Assembly (NCBI GenBank): GCA_946413245.1
Contig: CAMKJS010000014.1
Coordinates: 1-53,092, forward strand
Source: an uncultured Clostridia bacterium
Lineage (GTDB): Bacteria; Bacillota; Clostridia; Christensenellales; Aristaeellaceae
DNA length: 53,092 bases
Reading direction: 5' to 3'
Part shown: one piece after another, positions 35,008 through 43,669 of the stretch
Numbering within the stretch: the stretch's first letter is position 1
Layout: every line of letters begins with the position of its first letter
Notes under the pieces: model-generated
Database searches by the model: none
The model's input: only the letters and a program-made list of their open reading frames with translations
Told to the model about the DNA's origin: nothing
Position numbers and translations under genes: made by a program

Positions 35008-36510
35008 TTATTTCACGTACTTTGCCAGAATCCCGATCAGTTCGTTCAGGCCTTTCTCTTCCGCCGTGCGGCAGAAATCGTTCCATGTCTCGTCGTTCAT
35101 TTCCGTGTCCCCGGTCACGAAGCACGCCATCGCGCCTTCCGCCCAGGGCATCAGCTGCGCGCGGATCTCGTTCAGCCTGGCTTCGTCCGCCGCGCTGAAC
35201 GTAACATACGGATAGGGGTACACCGAGTACTGCTTCACGTTCATCATCTGTTCCAGCGTCTCCCGCGTTACCCGGTCGCTGTATTTCAGCTGGAACTCCT
35301 CGGAAGTGAGCCCCGGCGCGGTTCCTCCCTCGCTGATGGTGCGCTCCGGCAGAATCTCGTTGGCTACTGTGGTGAGATCCATGTTCCACTCCCAGTAGCC
35401 GTCCTCATTCCAGATATATTCCTCACCCTCCAGCCCGCACTGGGCCAGCCGGCTTCCTTCCTCGGTATAGAGCGTATTGACCCAGGCGATCAGCTTTACC
35501 GGTTCCTTGCATTCCTTTGTAATCGCAAAGGTACCGCGGATCACGTCGCCCAGCAGATCCCGGTAAATCTTCTGTCCGTTGTATTCCAGCGGTTCCAGCG
35601 TATGGTACTGCTCAAGTGCGGCCGAAGGAAGAATCGACAGCGGCGTCGCGCTCAGAAGCACGCCATAAGGTATCGTCGCCTTTTCATCCGTAATCTGGCG
35701 AAGATTGTCCGTGGTGTTGAAGCCGTTATGATCCAGCAGTCCCTCCGTCCACAGCTGATGCAGCCAGGTCAGGAAGTTTCTGTTTTCCGCCGCGGTCAGG
35801 GAAGACGTTACTTCCCCGTCCGTTACCCGCACGTAATCGTCGTTGTCAGCGATGCCGAACGCGTGCCCCAGGAAGCGCAGTTCCCACATGCCGATGAATG
35901 CCAGGGGTACTTCGTCGGCCCGGCCGTTCCGGTTGGGATCCCGGGTTTTGAACTGGCGCAGCACTTCCGTCAGTTCTTCCGCGGTGCGCGGCATTTCCAG
36001 ACCCAGGCGGTTCAGCCAGTCCGTGTTCAGCCACATCAGATCGTTACTCTGAACGGTATTGAAGTTCGGCAGGGCCGCGATCGCTCCGTCCTCCAGAGTG
36101 ATCGCCTCCAGCCAGTCCGGATGGGCCTGCAGCAGCGCCCAGAGGTCCGGCGCGTATTCCTCCAGATAAGGCCGCAGGTCAATCAGCGTCCCGTTCTGAT
36201 ACCAGTCCCGTGTCTCCGCCACCGTCAGCGCAGCCTTGAAGAGCACGTCCGGCAGGTCTTCCCCCTCGCCGATCAGCTTCTTACGCTCCTTCCAGCGGTC
36301 GAAATCCCCGTACTGGCGGAACTGGAAGCTGATCCCCGTTTTCTCCTGCATCCGGCTGAAGAACCAGTTGGTTTCCCAGTTGTGTTTTCCGGCGTCCCCG
36401 TCATATCCTTCCATGATGAAATCCGGCGCTTTCTGCGCCGTCTCCCCCAGGGCAGCGGCAACCCCGAAAACCATCAGCAATGCCGTTACAAGCGCAATCC
36501 ATTTTCTCAA
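35008..36510 (-). CDS. Exported extracellular solute-binding protein (family 1-like)
   Basis: 500 residues from TTG 36510, supported by GGGAGGG 7 bases upstream and by the signal peptide (RKWIALVTALLMVFGVAAALG) that begins there. The mature part resembles clostridial sugar-binding proteins of ABC systems (NWFFSRMQEKTGISFQFR, LPDVLFKAAL, LIDLRPYLEEYAPDLWALL, DGAIAALPNF). There is no lipobox Cys, unlike most such proteins in Gram-positives, and no permease or ATPase gene follows. The neighbouring galactokinase-like gene hints at a sugar ligand. It has its own promoter in the divergent region. Confidence 0.85.
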   Translation of the reverse strand: MRKWIALVTALLMVFGVAAALGETAQKAPDFIMEGYDGDAGKHNWETNWFFSRMQEKTGISFQFRQYGDFDRWKERKKLIGEGEDLPDVLFKAALTVAETRDWYQNGTLIDLRPYLEEYAPDLWALLQAHPDWLEAITLEDGAIAALPNFNTVQSNDLMWLNTDWLNRLGLEMPRTAEELTEVLRQFKTRDPNRNGRADEVPLAFIGMWELRFLGHAFGIADNDDYVRVTDGEVTSSLTAAENRNFLTWLHQLWTEGLLDHNGFNTTDNLRQITDEKATIPYGVLLSATPLSILPSAALEQYHTLEPLEYNGQKIYRDLLGDVIRGTFAITKECKEPVKLIAWVNTLYTEEGSRLAQCGLEGEEYIWNEDGYWEWNMDLTTVANEILPERTISEGGTAPGLTSEEFQLKYSDRVTRETLEQMMNVKQYSVYPYPYVTFSAADEARLNEIRAQLMPWAEGAMACFVTGDTEMNDETWNDFCRTAEEKGLNELIGILAKYVK

Positions 36511-36547
36511 TCCGGTTCCCTCCCGCGAAAAACTTACATATCAATTT

Positions 36548-36576
36548 ATTATACCGCAGCCAGTCTCCTTTTGCCA
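36548..36576 (-). promoter_or_regulatory. Promoter of the solute-binding protein / galK run
   Basis: Minus strand TGGCAA (36576-36571), 17-base spacer, TATAAT (36553-36548), 38 bases upstream of the TTG start. Confidence 0.75.
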
Positions 36577-36627
36577 GTGCTTTTTATATCCGTCGCGAAA
36601 TTCCGGCCGGATGGCTGTGAACGGATC

Positions 36628-36656
36628 TTGCAAACCCTATGCAGAAACGATATAAT
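36628..36656 (+). promoter_or_regulatory. Promoter of the flavo-diiron gene
   Basis: TTGCAA (36628-36633), 17-base spacer, perfect TATAAT (36651-36656), 54 bases before ATG 36711. Divergent from the solute-binding protein promoter. Confidence 0.85.
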
Positions 36657-36710
36657 GAATCCGACATTCGCACTGCATCCGAATGCGTATACAGATGGAG
36701 GAACAGCACT

Positions 36711-37868
36711 ATGAAAATCACCCCGGATATTCTTTACGTCGGCGTCAATGACCATCAGATCGATCTCTTCGAGGGGCAGTACGATGTCCCGAACGGCATG
36801 GCCTACAATTCCTATGTGATTCTGGACAGCAAAATCGCTGTGATGGACACTGTGGATCAGCACTTCACCCGGGAATGGCTGGACAATCTGTCCGTCGCTC
36901 TGGGCGGCCGTCAGCCGGATTATCTGATCGTACAGCATATGGAGCCGGATCATTCGGCCAATATCACAGCCTTTCTGAATGCTTATCCCGCCGCGGTCGT
37001 CGTTTCTTCCGCCAAGGCGTTCACCATGATGAAGAACTTCTACGGCTCGGAGTTTGAGGATCGCCGGATCGTTGTGAAGGACGGCGACACGCTCTCTCTT
37101 GGCTGCCATACCCTGACCTTTGTCGGTGCGCCGATGGTGCACTGGCCGGAAGTCATCATGACCTGGGACAGCGCGGACAGCGTGCTTTTCTCCGCGGACG
37201 CTTTCGGCAAGTTCGGGGCGCTGGACGCAGAGGAAGACTGGGCCTGCGAAGCCCGCCGCTACTATTTCGGCATTGTCGGCAAATACGGCGCGCAGGTGCA
37301 GGCGGTGCTGAAGAAGGCTGCGGCCCTGGACATCCGGATCATCTGCCCGCTTCATGGGCCGGTACTCTCCGAAAATCTGGCCTATTATCTGAACCTGTAT
37401 CAGATCTGGTCTTCCTACGGGGTGGAGAGCGAAGGCATCGTCATCGCCTATTCCTCCGTATACGGGAACACGAAGAAGGCTGTGGAGCTTCTTGCAGCCC
37501 GGCTGCAGGAAAACGGCTGTCCCAAAGTAGTCGTGAACGATCTGGCCCGCTGCGATATGGCGGAAGCCGTGGAGGACGCGTTCCGCTTCGGCACCCTGGT
37601 GCTGGCCACCACCACCTACAACGCGGACATCTTCCCCTGTATGCGGGAGTTCATTCAGCATCTGACCGAGCGGGGTTTCCGCGGCCGTACCGTGGCTCTG
37701 ATGGAAAACGGCTCCTGGGCCCCGATGGCGGCAAAGGTCATGAAGGGGATGCTGGAGGGCTGCAAAGAGCTGGTCTTCGCGGAACCCGTCGTACGCATCA
37801 CTTCCGCCCTGAACGACGCCTCCCGGGAACAGATTGAGCAGCTTGCCGGTGCGCTGAGCAAAGCCTGA
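36711..37868 (+). CDS. fprA: Flavo-diiron protein (A-type flavoprotein)
   Basis: 385 residues from ATG 36711 (GGAGG upstream). The N-terminal metallo-beta-lactamase-like part has the full diiron set: QHMEPDHSANI (His76, Glu78, Asp80, His81), PMVHWPEV, FSADAFGKFG and CPLHGPVLS. The C-terminal flavodoxin domain starts with IVIAYSSVYGNTKKAVELL (FMN phosphate loop). Such proteins reduce O2 to water or NO to N2O and protect anaerobes. It is monocistronic, with its own promoter and a strong terminator. The anaerobic lifestyle this implies agrees with the rest of the window. Confidence 0.93.
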   Translation: MKITPDILYVGVNDHQIDLFEGQYDVPNGMAYNSYVILDSKIAVMDTVDQHFTREWLDNLSVALGGRQPDYLIVQHMEPDHSANITAFLNAYPAAVVVSSAKAFTMMKNFYGSEFEDRRIVVKDGDTLSLGCHTLTFVGAPMVHWPEVIMTWDSADSVLFSADAFGKFGALDAEEDWACEARRYYFGIVGKYGAQVQAVLKKAAALDIRIICPLHGPVLSENLAYYLNLYQIWSSYGVESEGIVIAYSSVYGNTKKAVELLAARLQENGCPKVVVNDLARCDMAEAVEDAFRFGTLVLATTTYNADIFPCMREFIQHLTERGFRGRTVALMENGSWAPMAAKVMKGMLEGCKELVFAEPVVRITSALNDASREQIEQLAGALSKA

Positions 37869-37881
37869 TTCTCGCGGAATA

Positions 37882-37925
37882 AAAAGCACCCCGGCCGCAT
37901 TCACGCGGTCCGGGGTGCTTTTATT
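37882..37925. terminator. Bidirectional terminator after fprA
   Basis: AAAAAGCACCCCGG pairs with CCGGGGTGCTTTTT, with an inner CCGC/GCGG pair. It is flanked by A and T runs and serves fprA on + and the gene ending at 37947 on minus. Confidence 0.9.
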
Positions 37926-37946
37926 CCGTCTTATCATTCTCCATTT

Positions 37947-39716
37947 TCAGTCCGGGTTGAACTTCACGCTCTTGGGCAGCCCGCTGTCACGGAAGAGCTT
38001 TCTGTAGGCTTTGGCCAGATCCTCCGGGCAGGTCACCACCGCGTCCTCGGGTACGCCGCTGAAGACCTGGGTACCCATGCCGTCCTCGTTCAGCAGCCGG
38101 GTCTGGACGCTGATCTTCTTCAGTTTGCTGCAGCCGTAGAATGCGGAGTTTCCGATCCGCTTTACATTTTCTCCGATGTACAGCCTGGACAGATTTTCCA
38201 GCTTCTTGCATGCGCCTTTTTCGATCGTCGTCACCGGGAAGCGCTTGCCTTCCGCCTCGATGTAATCCGGGATGGTGATCGTCTTGACGCTGCGGGAAGA
38301 GGGGCCGATCAGCACGGCGCTGGAGCCGCTCAGCCGGTAGACGCCGCCGGACACGGTAATCTTGCGTGTCGGCGCGGTGTCGCTGTACAGTTTCTGCAGC
38401 AGTCTCCGGGAAGCCCGGGTTCCGGCCGCTTCTCCCGATTCCGGTCCGATGCCGGTAGCTTCCTGGAACAGAGCCACCGCGCGCACCGTCATCGCACCGT
38501 ATTTTCCGTCAATCTTCTGCGGATCGTAGCCCAGATCCTGCAGCCGCTGCTGCATGGTTCTGACGTTGACGCCGGAGTCGCCCTGCTGCAGGGGCATGTA
38601 CGCGTCGTATTCCGGCGCGTCGGGCGCATAGAGCTTCTTGAGATCGTTCTCGCTCATGTAGTTCTTTTCCGCCGAGCGGATCGCAGCCTGGAAAAGGCTG
38701 ACCGCCCGCTGGGTTCCCTGGCCGTAAATCCCGTCGATCTTACCCACGGGATAGCCCAGAGAATCCAGGCGCTCCTGCATGTTCCGCACCTCCTGTCCCT
38801 TGTCGCCCAGGCAGATGCGGTTGTCCGGCCGCGGGGTGGCTGTGGGGCGCGGTGTTTTGGTCGGCCGCGGCGTATTCGTCGGCCGCGGAGTGGCTGTGGG
38901 AATCAGTGTCGGCACAGGCGTCGTCACCGGTGTCGCCGTAGGAGTCACCAGGGTTCCCGGAGAGAAGGTCACGTCCGGAGACAGCGCTGTCGTCAGGGCT
39001 TCCTCCGATTCCGGTTCCCAGGCGCCGTTTTCTCCGAGGGCATAGCGCAGAAGCTTTCCGCCGGCGATGACCGCCTGTTCCGTGTTCTCTCCCACAGCGG
39101 GGTACACCGTCTTCTGCCCGTTGTCGAGGTTAAAGCACACGATGGAATGATCCGCCGCGGTCAGGGCCAGCCCTTCTCCGGTCACACTCAGCGCCTGAGG
39201 TTCCGGAATCGTCTGTCCGTCCAGAGGCAGCTTAAATACATACTGCAGCGGCTGAATGTTCATAAAATCCTGCCGCAGACGCCATCCTGTACCGTCCGCC
39301 TCCGCCCAGTAGATAAACGTACCGTCGCAGGCGGCTGCCGCCGCCGTGGATGACAGCGCCTTTCCGCCGACGGTCAGATCGCCCTCCAGCAGGGAATAGC
39401 GCGCTTCCCGCAGAGCCTCGAGATCCGCATCCGTGGGCTCGCTTTTATACACGGTCAGACGGCTTCCGTCCTTGCGCAGGGCCAGGACCTGGCCGCCGCG
39501 TTCCAGCAGGTAAAGCACATCCCCCTCCGCGGAAAGCAGGTCGTTCACCATAACGTCGGACCGGTACATAGCCTGCCCGTCCGGCTTGTAAAACAACCTT
39601 CCGTCCGCACCGATCCAGGCGGTAAACACGCCGTCCGTCAGGGCCGGGTCAGCGGCTGCGGCAGCACACAGTGCAAGAATCAGCACCAGCAGAAGCAAAA
39701 AAATACGGCATTTCAT
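37947..39716 (-). CDS. Exported protein with two peptidoglycan-binding units and a BspA-like LRR end
   Basis: 589 residues. A signal peptide (about 1-23, ending AAAAADP) precedes a 230-residue N-terminal part with WD/DUF5050-like short strands (GRLFYKPDG, GTFIYWAEADG). A Thr/Pro/Arg-rich linker at about 255-305 (repeats of TPRPT) leads to two PG_binding_1 units (CLGDKGQEVRNMQERLDSLG and QQGDSGVNVRTMQQRLQDLG). A C-terminal LRR_5/BspA-like domain (about 480-589) ends with CPEDLAKAYRKLFRDSGLPK. It probably attaches non-covalently to the cell wall and presents the LRR part. The start has AGGAGG. The C-terminal cap is shared with the 1096-residue protein at 43.7-47 kb. Confidence 0.8.
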   Translation of the reverse strand: MKCRIFLLLLVLILALCAAAAADPALTDGVFTAWIGADGRLFYKPDGQAMYRSDVMVNDLLSAEGDVLYLLERGGQVLALRKDGSRLTVYKSEPTDADLEALREARYSLLEGDLTVGGKALSSTAAAAACDGTFIYWAEADGTGWRLRQDFMNIQPLQYVFKLPLDGQTIPEPQALSVTGEGLALTAADHSIVCFNLDNGQKTVYPAVGENTEQAVIAGGKLLRYALGENGAWEPESEEALTTALSPDVTFSPGTLVTPTATPVTTPVPTLIPTATPRPTNTPRPTKTPRPTATPRPDNRICLGDKGQEVRNMQERLDSLGYPVGKIDGIYGQGTQRAVSLFQAAIRSAEKNYMSENDLKKLYAPDAPEYDAYMPLQQGDSGVNVRTMQQRLQDLGYDPQKIDGKYGAMTVRAVALFQEATGIGPESGEAAGTRASRRLLQKLYSDTAPTRKITVSGGVYRLSGSSAVLIGPSSRSVKTITIPDYIEAEGKRFPVTTIEKGACKKLENLSRLYIGENVKRIGNSAFYGCSKLKKISVQTRLLNEDGMGTQVFSGVPEDAVVTCPEDLAKAYRKLFRDSGLPKSVKFNPD

Positions 39717-39822
39717 CGGGTTTTCCTCCTGTCCGGGAGCAGCTGTCTCCGCTGTCTCCCATATAATAGACGAGTCAGTGCTCTGTTTTGTGCCATTCCG
39801 TGAAAAAAAATCTCAAAAAACT

Positions 39823-40935
39823 TCACGCGCCATGATCCATCGGTACCAGAATGCCCCGCAGCTGCGCCTCAAAAACCTCCTGAGAGAGGCGCTCCTCGAA
39901 AAAGCGGCGGGCGCTTTCCCGCATCCGGAGATCATATACCGCGGGGAGCGGTTCCTCGCCCACGTTAATCCCAAAGCCCTTCTGCCGGATCAGTTCCCGG
40001 GTATCTCCCCGGAGATTGTTCAGCAGCGGCAGGCCGCCCTCCAGATAGTCGATGCTTTTCATGGTCAGCCCGACGCACACCGTGGCTTTCATCATATTCA
40101 GCCCGTAATGGCAGCGGTCGAAAACGTCCTGTTTTTTTTCAGGGTCATACACCGGGCCGTGATCCAGAACTTCCGCTCCCGCCTCCCGGCATGTCCGGGC
40201 CAGTTCTTCCCGATGCTCCCCGTCTCCCATGATGTGCAGAACCACGGGCCGCCTCCGGGCTTCCGAGCGGATCAGGGCGGCGATCCCCTCCTGATCCACA
40301 ATGTTGTTGATGGACCCCAGATAGCACAGGGAAAGCTTCGCCTCCGGCAGCCGGAGGTCCGGATGAAACGGTCTCTTCTCCTTCGCCAGGTACAGGGTTT
40401 CGGCCCGGAGTCCGGCCAGCGGCTTTTTCAGGATTTCCTGATACAGGTCGCACTCGGTCACCACGGCGTCCGCCGCGCTCAGGCTGCTGTCCCGCCGGTC
40501 TCTCCACAGCGTAAAGGGAAAAACCGTTTTAATGTTCCCCACAGGCAGGGACTCCGGCCAAAGATCGATCAGGTCCATCACGATCCGGACCCGAGGAAAG
40601 TCCTGCTTCAGCTTCCGGGCTTCCAGCGCGTAGGAATTCGGCGGTACCAGAACCCATACGAGATCCGTTCGGTCAATTTCTTTTCGGATATATCCGAAAA
40701 TGGTCCGGGCCAGCTCCGCGTGGGAGCGCATTCTCGTCAGGGAAAGATTCCGGGCGTAGGGACGGGTCGGAAGAAAAACATAGTCCTCCTTCGGTTCAGT
40801 CCGCTTTTCCTTCCGCACGTGCAGATAATCCGTGGTCAGCACGGTCACGGAATGGCCCATGGCCTTCATCGCCTTCCGGAGGGTTTCCGCCCGGATTTCG
40901 AAGTTTTCGGAAACGGCGGTAATCCAGATGTTCAC
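39823..40935 (-). CDS. GT-B fold glycosyltransferase (GT4-like)
   Basis: 370 residues from GTG 40935 (AAGGAG upstream). A two-domain GT-B layout: the N-terminal acceptor domain (ITAVSENFEIRAETLRKAM, VTVLTTDYLH) and the C-terminal donor domain (CYLGSINNIVDQEG, LHIMGDGEHREELARTC, STxxxYLEGGLPLLNN type as KSIDYLEGGLPLLNN). Family 4 enzymes of this kind build capsular or wall glycans in the cytoplasm. There is no membrane helix. It stands in one direction with the nitroreductase gene 92 bases upstream, but a functional link is unlikely. Confidence 0.8.
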   Translation of the reverse strand: MNIWITAVSENFEIRAETLRKAMKAMGHSVTVLTTDYLHVRKEKRTEPKEDYVFLPTRPYARNLSLTRMRSHAELARTIFGYIRKEIDRTDLVWVLVPPNSYALEARKLKQDFPRVRIVMDLIDLWPESLPVGNIKTVFPFTLWRDRRDSSLSAADAVVTECDLYQEILKKPLAGLRAETLYLAKEKRPFHPDLRLPEAKLSLCYLGSINNIVDQEGIAALIRSEARRRPVVLHIMGDGEHREELARTCREAGAEVLDHGPVYDPEKKQDVFDRCHYGLNMMKATVCVGLTMKSIDYLEGGLPLLNNLRGDTRELIRQKGFGINVGEEPLPAVYDLRMRESARRFFEERLSQEVFEAQLRGILVPMDHGA

Positions 40936-41027
40936 GTTGATTCTCCTTGCGGGTTTTTTTCCCTTTCGGATCCGTCCCGATCATGCTGTCCGTGTCCGGC
41001 TCCGGCCTTGCCTGACAGCCCCGTTCT

Positions 41028-41624
41028 TTATTTCAGCGTTTCTGCGGTCACGATCACGTCTTCCAGGCGCCGCTTCGGTACATAGTGGACGTCCTGCTCG
41101 TCCCGGTAGTAGGTGGTGGACCCGTTCGGCCCGACCTCGGTCAGCACCACGGTTTCCGCCGGTTTGCCCAGGGCAATCACCAGCTGGGGAGACAGATGTG
41201 CCGGCAGCCGAAGGGTTTCCTGCAGTCCTGCCCGGTCATAATTCCCGATCATCAGGCCTCCGAGGCCTTTTTCCACGGCCGCCAGCAGAATCGTCTGCGC
41301 GGCGATGCCCACGTCCCGCTGGCAGGGTGCTGCTTCCTGCACCCATTCCGTTTCCTGCAGGATCACGATAAACGCCGCCGCCTCTTTTCCGGGATCCGGC
41401 AGATGCCGCTCCGGCAGCGCCGCTGCCCAGCGCGTCAGTTTCTGGATCGCCGCCACCTCCGCGGGTTCCCACGCGAGATAATACCGCAACGGTTGTTTGT
41501 TGGCCGCGGAAGGCGTCAGCCGTGCGCAGTCCGCCAGCTCAGCCAGCTCCGTCCGGGTAATTTTCCGGGTTCCGTCAAAAGCCCTGTAGCTCCGGTTCTT
41601 CTCCACCAATTCTCTGAAATGCAT
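41028..41624 (-). CDS. Nitroreductase family FMN protein
   Basis: 198 residues. The start FRELVEKNRSYRAFDGTRKI and SAANKQPLRYYLA (FMN contacts) are typical, as are DVGIAAQTILLAAVEKGLGGLMIGN and VIALGKPAETVVL. It is probably an NAD(P)H-dependent oxidoreductase of the small nitroreductase group; the substrate cannot be told. AAGGAG precedes the ATG. It is preceded by a hairpin terminator of the upstream gene and appears to be an independent unit or joined with the glycosyltransferase. Confidence 0.9.
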   Translation of the reverse strand: MHFRELVEKNRSYRAFDGTRKITRTELAELADCARLTPSAANKQPLRYYLAWEPAEVAAIQKLTRWAAALPERHLPDPGKEAAAFIVILQETEWVQEAAPCQRDVGIAAQTILLAAVEKGLGGLMIGNYDRAGLQETLRLPAHLSPQLVIALGKPAETVVLTEVGPNGSTTYYRDEQDVHYVPKRRLEDVIVTAETLK

Positions 41625-41662
41625 CTTTCTGTCTCCTTCATCCTGACACGGTCATAATAAGC

Positions 41663-41696
41663 GATGTGCCTCCGACAGGCAGATCGGAGGCACATC
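41663..41696 (-). terminator. Hairpin after the 508-residue secreted protein gene
   Basis: A perfect 13-base stem (GATGTGCCTCCGA with TCGGAGGCACATC) and 8-base loop. On the minus strand it is followed by GCTTATTATG, a weak T-tract, so termination is likely but not certain. Confidence 0.6.
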
Positions 41697-41712
41697 CCGG
41701 TTCATCATACGC

Positions 41713-43239
41713 TTACTCCCAGAAAAGCAGATCGAAGCATGGATAGGATTCGTTCCCTTCCTCCGATTCCACCTGATAGGGATCGACGCAGACGCCGTAA
41801 AACTTCTGCTGGGTTCCGATGATGAATTCAGGCTCCTCCGAAGCGATGATGACAATGGGATTTTTGTATCCCTTGTTGGTCTTTCCCGTCGCCGCGAACA
41901 CGATCCATTCGTCCCCGGCCTGCTGAATGTCTGTAATATACACGGTATAGACCATGGTCCGGCCTTTATAGCCTTCCATCTTGCTGACGAGGGTATTGTA
42001 TGCCGGTTTGACGGCCTGGGCCGCCGCATTCTTCCGGATGTCTGCCTCCGTCAGGCTGCGGGTAGCCGTATAGGTGAAGCGGCGGGTATCGTAATCCTTC
42101 TTGGAGAACACGACGGTGATATCGTATTCCCCTTCCTGCGCGGTAGGCACCTTGAAGGTGAATTTGCCTGTGCCGTTGGTCCGGACCGTTTTATCGAAAG
42201 TGGATATGCCGTTCATGACGATGCACTGGACGTTCACAGCCTTGGATGTGACGCCGGTGATGATCAGTTCGTCCCCCGGGAGGGTCTCGGGAACCGGCGT
42301 ATCCCACGAAACCGGCAGAAGGGTTTTGTTATATGTCGTATAATCGAAAACCTTGTCCGCGATAACCTTGCCGCCGGCTTCCACCGTCAGCGTCATCAGC
42401 CAGATGCCTTCCTCCGGCAGCTTCACATTCAGCTTGAAGGAACCGTTCTTTTTCGCGTCGGCTTCAATCCGTGTGGGCGTGGGAGAAGACATGCGCATCA
42501 CCACGCCGATCAGATGCGCTTCCGAAGCGCAGCGGCCTTCCACCGTGAAGACGCCGGTGTTGGTTTCCGCCGGCGGGACGGAGGTAAACTCAATCGCGCC
42601 TTCCGCGGTCTCCGGTAACGGCTCAGAGGAAGCAAACGACACGCTGTTGGCAACCTTGTTCACGCTGTTCAGGTCCTTTGCCCGCAGGCCGCGGCCGTAC
42701 ACCTGGTAATCCAGCGTCAATGTATAGCCGTTGCGGATCGTACGGCGGGCATACCCCCAGTACACTTCGCCGTTCACAGTGCGCTTATACTTCAGCATCA
42801 GAAAACGGCCGCCCAGGGTCTGCCTTTTCCAGTCAGCGGATTTATAGTCGTATCCTTCCGCTTCGTATTTCTTATCCTTCAGGTACGAAATCCGGTACTC
42901 GTTCCGGGCAGCATTGGTCTGCTGCTCCATATCGAAATAGCGGACCGCGTCCTCATCCTGCACCACGGTCACTTCCAGGCAGGCGTCCAGGGTGGACACC
43001 CAGGCCTGAAGCACGACGCCCCGCTCGGCAAAATCCGCCTCCAGGCCTTCCTTGGTTCGGTTCAGCTTTTCCAGAAGCTCCGGATGCATGGAAAGATTCG
43101 TAGGGGTCAGAACGATATAGCTGTCGCCGATGGACAGCTTCCCGTTCATCAGGTCGAGGGAATATTCGGTATCAGCGAAAGCGAATACGCACACGGCGCA
43201 AAGCAGCACAGTCAGCAGCAGCATGAAGCTCTTCCGCAT
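41713..43239 (-). CDS. Secreted multi-domain protein, unknown function
   Basis: 508 residues from ATG 43239 (a TTG just upstream is in frame). A signal peptide (about 1-23, ending VFAFADT) is followed by an N-terminal alpha/beta part of about 170 residues. Two Ig-like or CARDB-like strand-rich segments follow (about 215-310, TSVPPAETNTGVFTVEGRC; 320-405, PGDELIITGVTSKAVNVQ, ending GEYDITVVFSKKDY). The C-terminal domain (about 430-508, TVYITDIQQAGDEWIVFAA, YGVCVDPYQVESEEG) has an OB-fold-like look. No catalytic signature recognised. It has a promoter immediately upstream and a hairpin downstream, so it is its own unit. Confidence 0.7.
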   Translation of the reverse strand: MRKSFMLLLTVLLCAVCVFAFADTEYSLDLMNGKLSIGDSYIVLTPTNLSMHPELLEKLNRTKEGLEADFAERGVVLQAWVSTLDACLEVTVVQDEDAVRYFDMEQQTNAARNEYRISYLKDKKYEAEGYDYKSADWKRQTLGGRFLMLKYKRTVNGEVYWGYARRTIRNGYTLTLDYQVYGRGLRAKDLNSVNKVANSVSFASSEPLPETAEGAIEFTSVPPAETNTGVFTVEGRCASEAHLIGVVMRMSSPTPTRIEADAKKNGSFKLNVKLPEEGIWLMTLTVEAGGKVIADKVFDYTTYNKTLLPVSWDTPVPETLPGDELIITGVTSKAVNVQCIVMNGISTFDKTVRTNGTGKFTFKVPTAQEGEYDITVVFSKKDYDTRRFTYTATRSLTEADIRKNAAAQAVKPAYNTLVSKMEGYKGRTMVYTVYITDIQQAGDEWIVFAATGKTNKGYKNPIVIIASEEPEFIIGTQQKFYGVCVDPYQVESEEGNESYPCFDLLFWE

Positions 43240-43301
43240 CAATCATCACCGGCCTTTGTTCCAGGTTTCGGGAATCCGAAGGATTCCGGGGAGTACCGTT
43301 C

Positions 43302-43331
43302 AGTATACCACAGGATTCTGTCGCTTGGCAA
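43302..43331 (-). promoter_or_regulatory. Promoter of the 508-residue secreted protein gene
   Basis: Minus strand TTGCCA (43331-43326), 18-base spacer, TATACT (43307-43302). The -35 box sits in a small TCGCTTG/CAAGCGA dyad just after the DUF951 gene. Confidence 0.7.
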
Positions 43332-43340
43332 GCGACGATC

Positions 43341-43544
43341 TCACGCCTGCGGGGGACTTCCGGGAACCAGGGTCGCCTTCCGGCGCCGGAGAAAAGCTTC
43401 CCGGTCCAGCATCACGATGCGGCCGCAGGTCACGCAGCGCATTTTCACATCCGCGCCGGTACGGATCACTGTCCAGCGGTCGCCGCCGCAGGCATGAGGT
43501 TTGCGGGTAACGATCACGTCGCCCACCGTAATGTTCTCTGTCAT
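43341..43544 (-). CDS. DUF951 family zinc-ribbon-like protein
   Basis: 67 residues. The family pattern is clear: ITVGDVIVTRKPHACGGDRWTVIRTGADVKMRCVTCGRIVMLDREAF, with Cys at about residue 19 and a CVTCG pair near 37-40. DUF951 proteins are short, cytosolic and conserved in Bacillota, with no settled function; nucleic-acid binding is a guess. AAGGAG precedes the ATG, with a TATAAT-like box (43568-43563) upstream but a poor -35. Confidence 0.9.
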   Translation of the reverse strand: MTENITVGDVIVTRKPHACGGDRWTVIRTGADVKMRCVTCGRIVMLDREAFLRRRKATLVPGSPPQA

Positions 43545-43614
43545 GAACCGCTCCTTATCCGAATTATACTCAATAACGGATTTGGTTTCGAAATTCGTTG
43601 ATCATCAGGACGAT

Positions 43615-43653
43615 ATAAAAAGGAAACATATTGATTTGCCTGCGGCAAATCAA
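43615..43653 (-). terminator. Terminator after the 1096-residue surface protein gene
   Basis: On the minus strand TTGATTTGCC, 3-base loop, GGCAAATCAA, then TATGTTTCCTTTTTATA. The stem contains a GATTTGC/GCAAATC palindrome also found at 49197-49215. Confidence 0.75.
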
Positions 43654-43669
43654 TGTGATCATGAGTATA

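Noticed and set aside
39763..39768. TATTAT box upstream of the 589-residue gene as promoter
   Set aside because: No acceptable -35 element at 16-18 bases, so the promoter cannot be placed with confidence.
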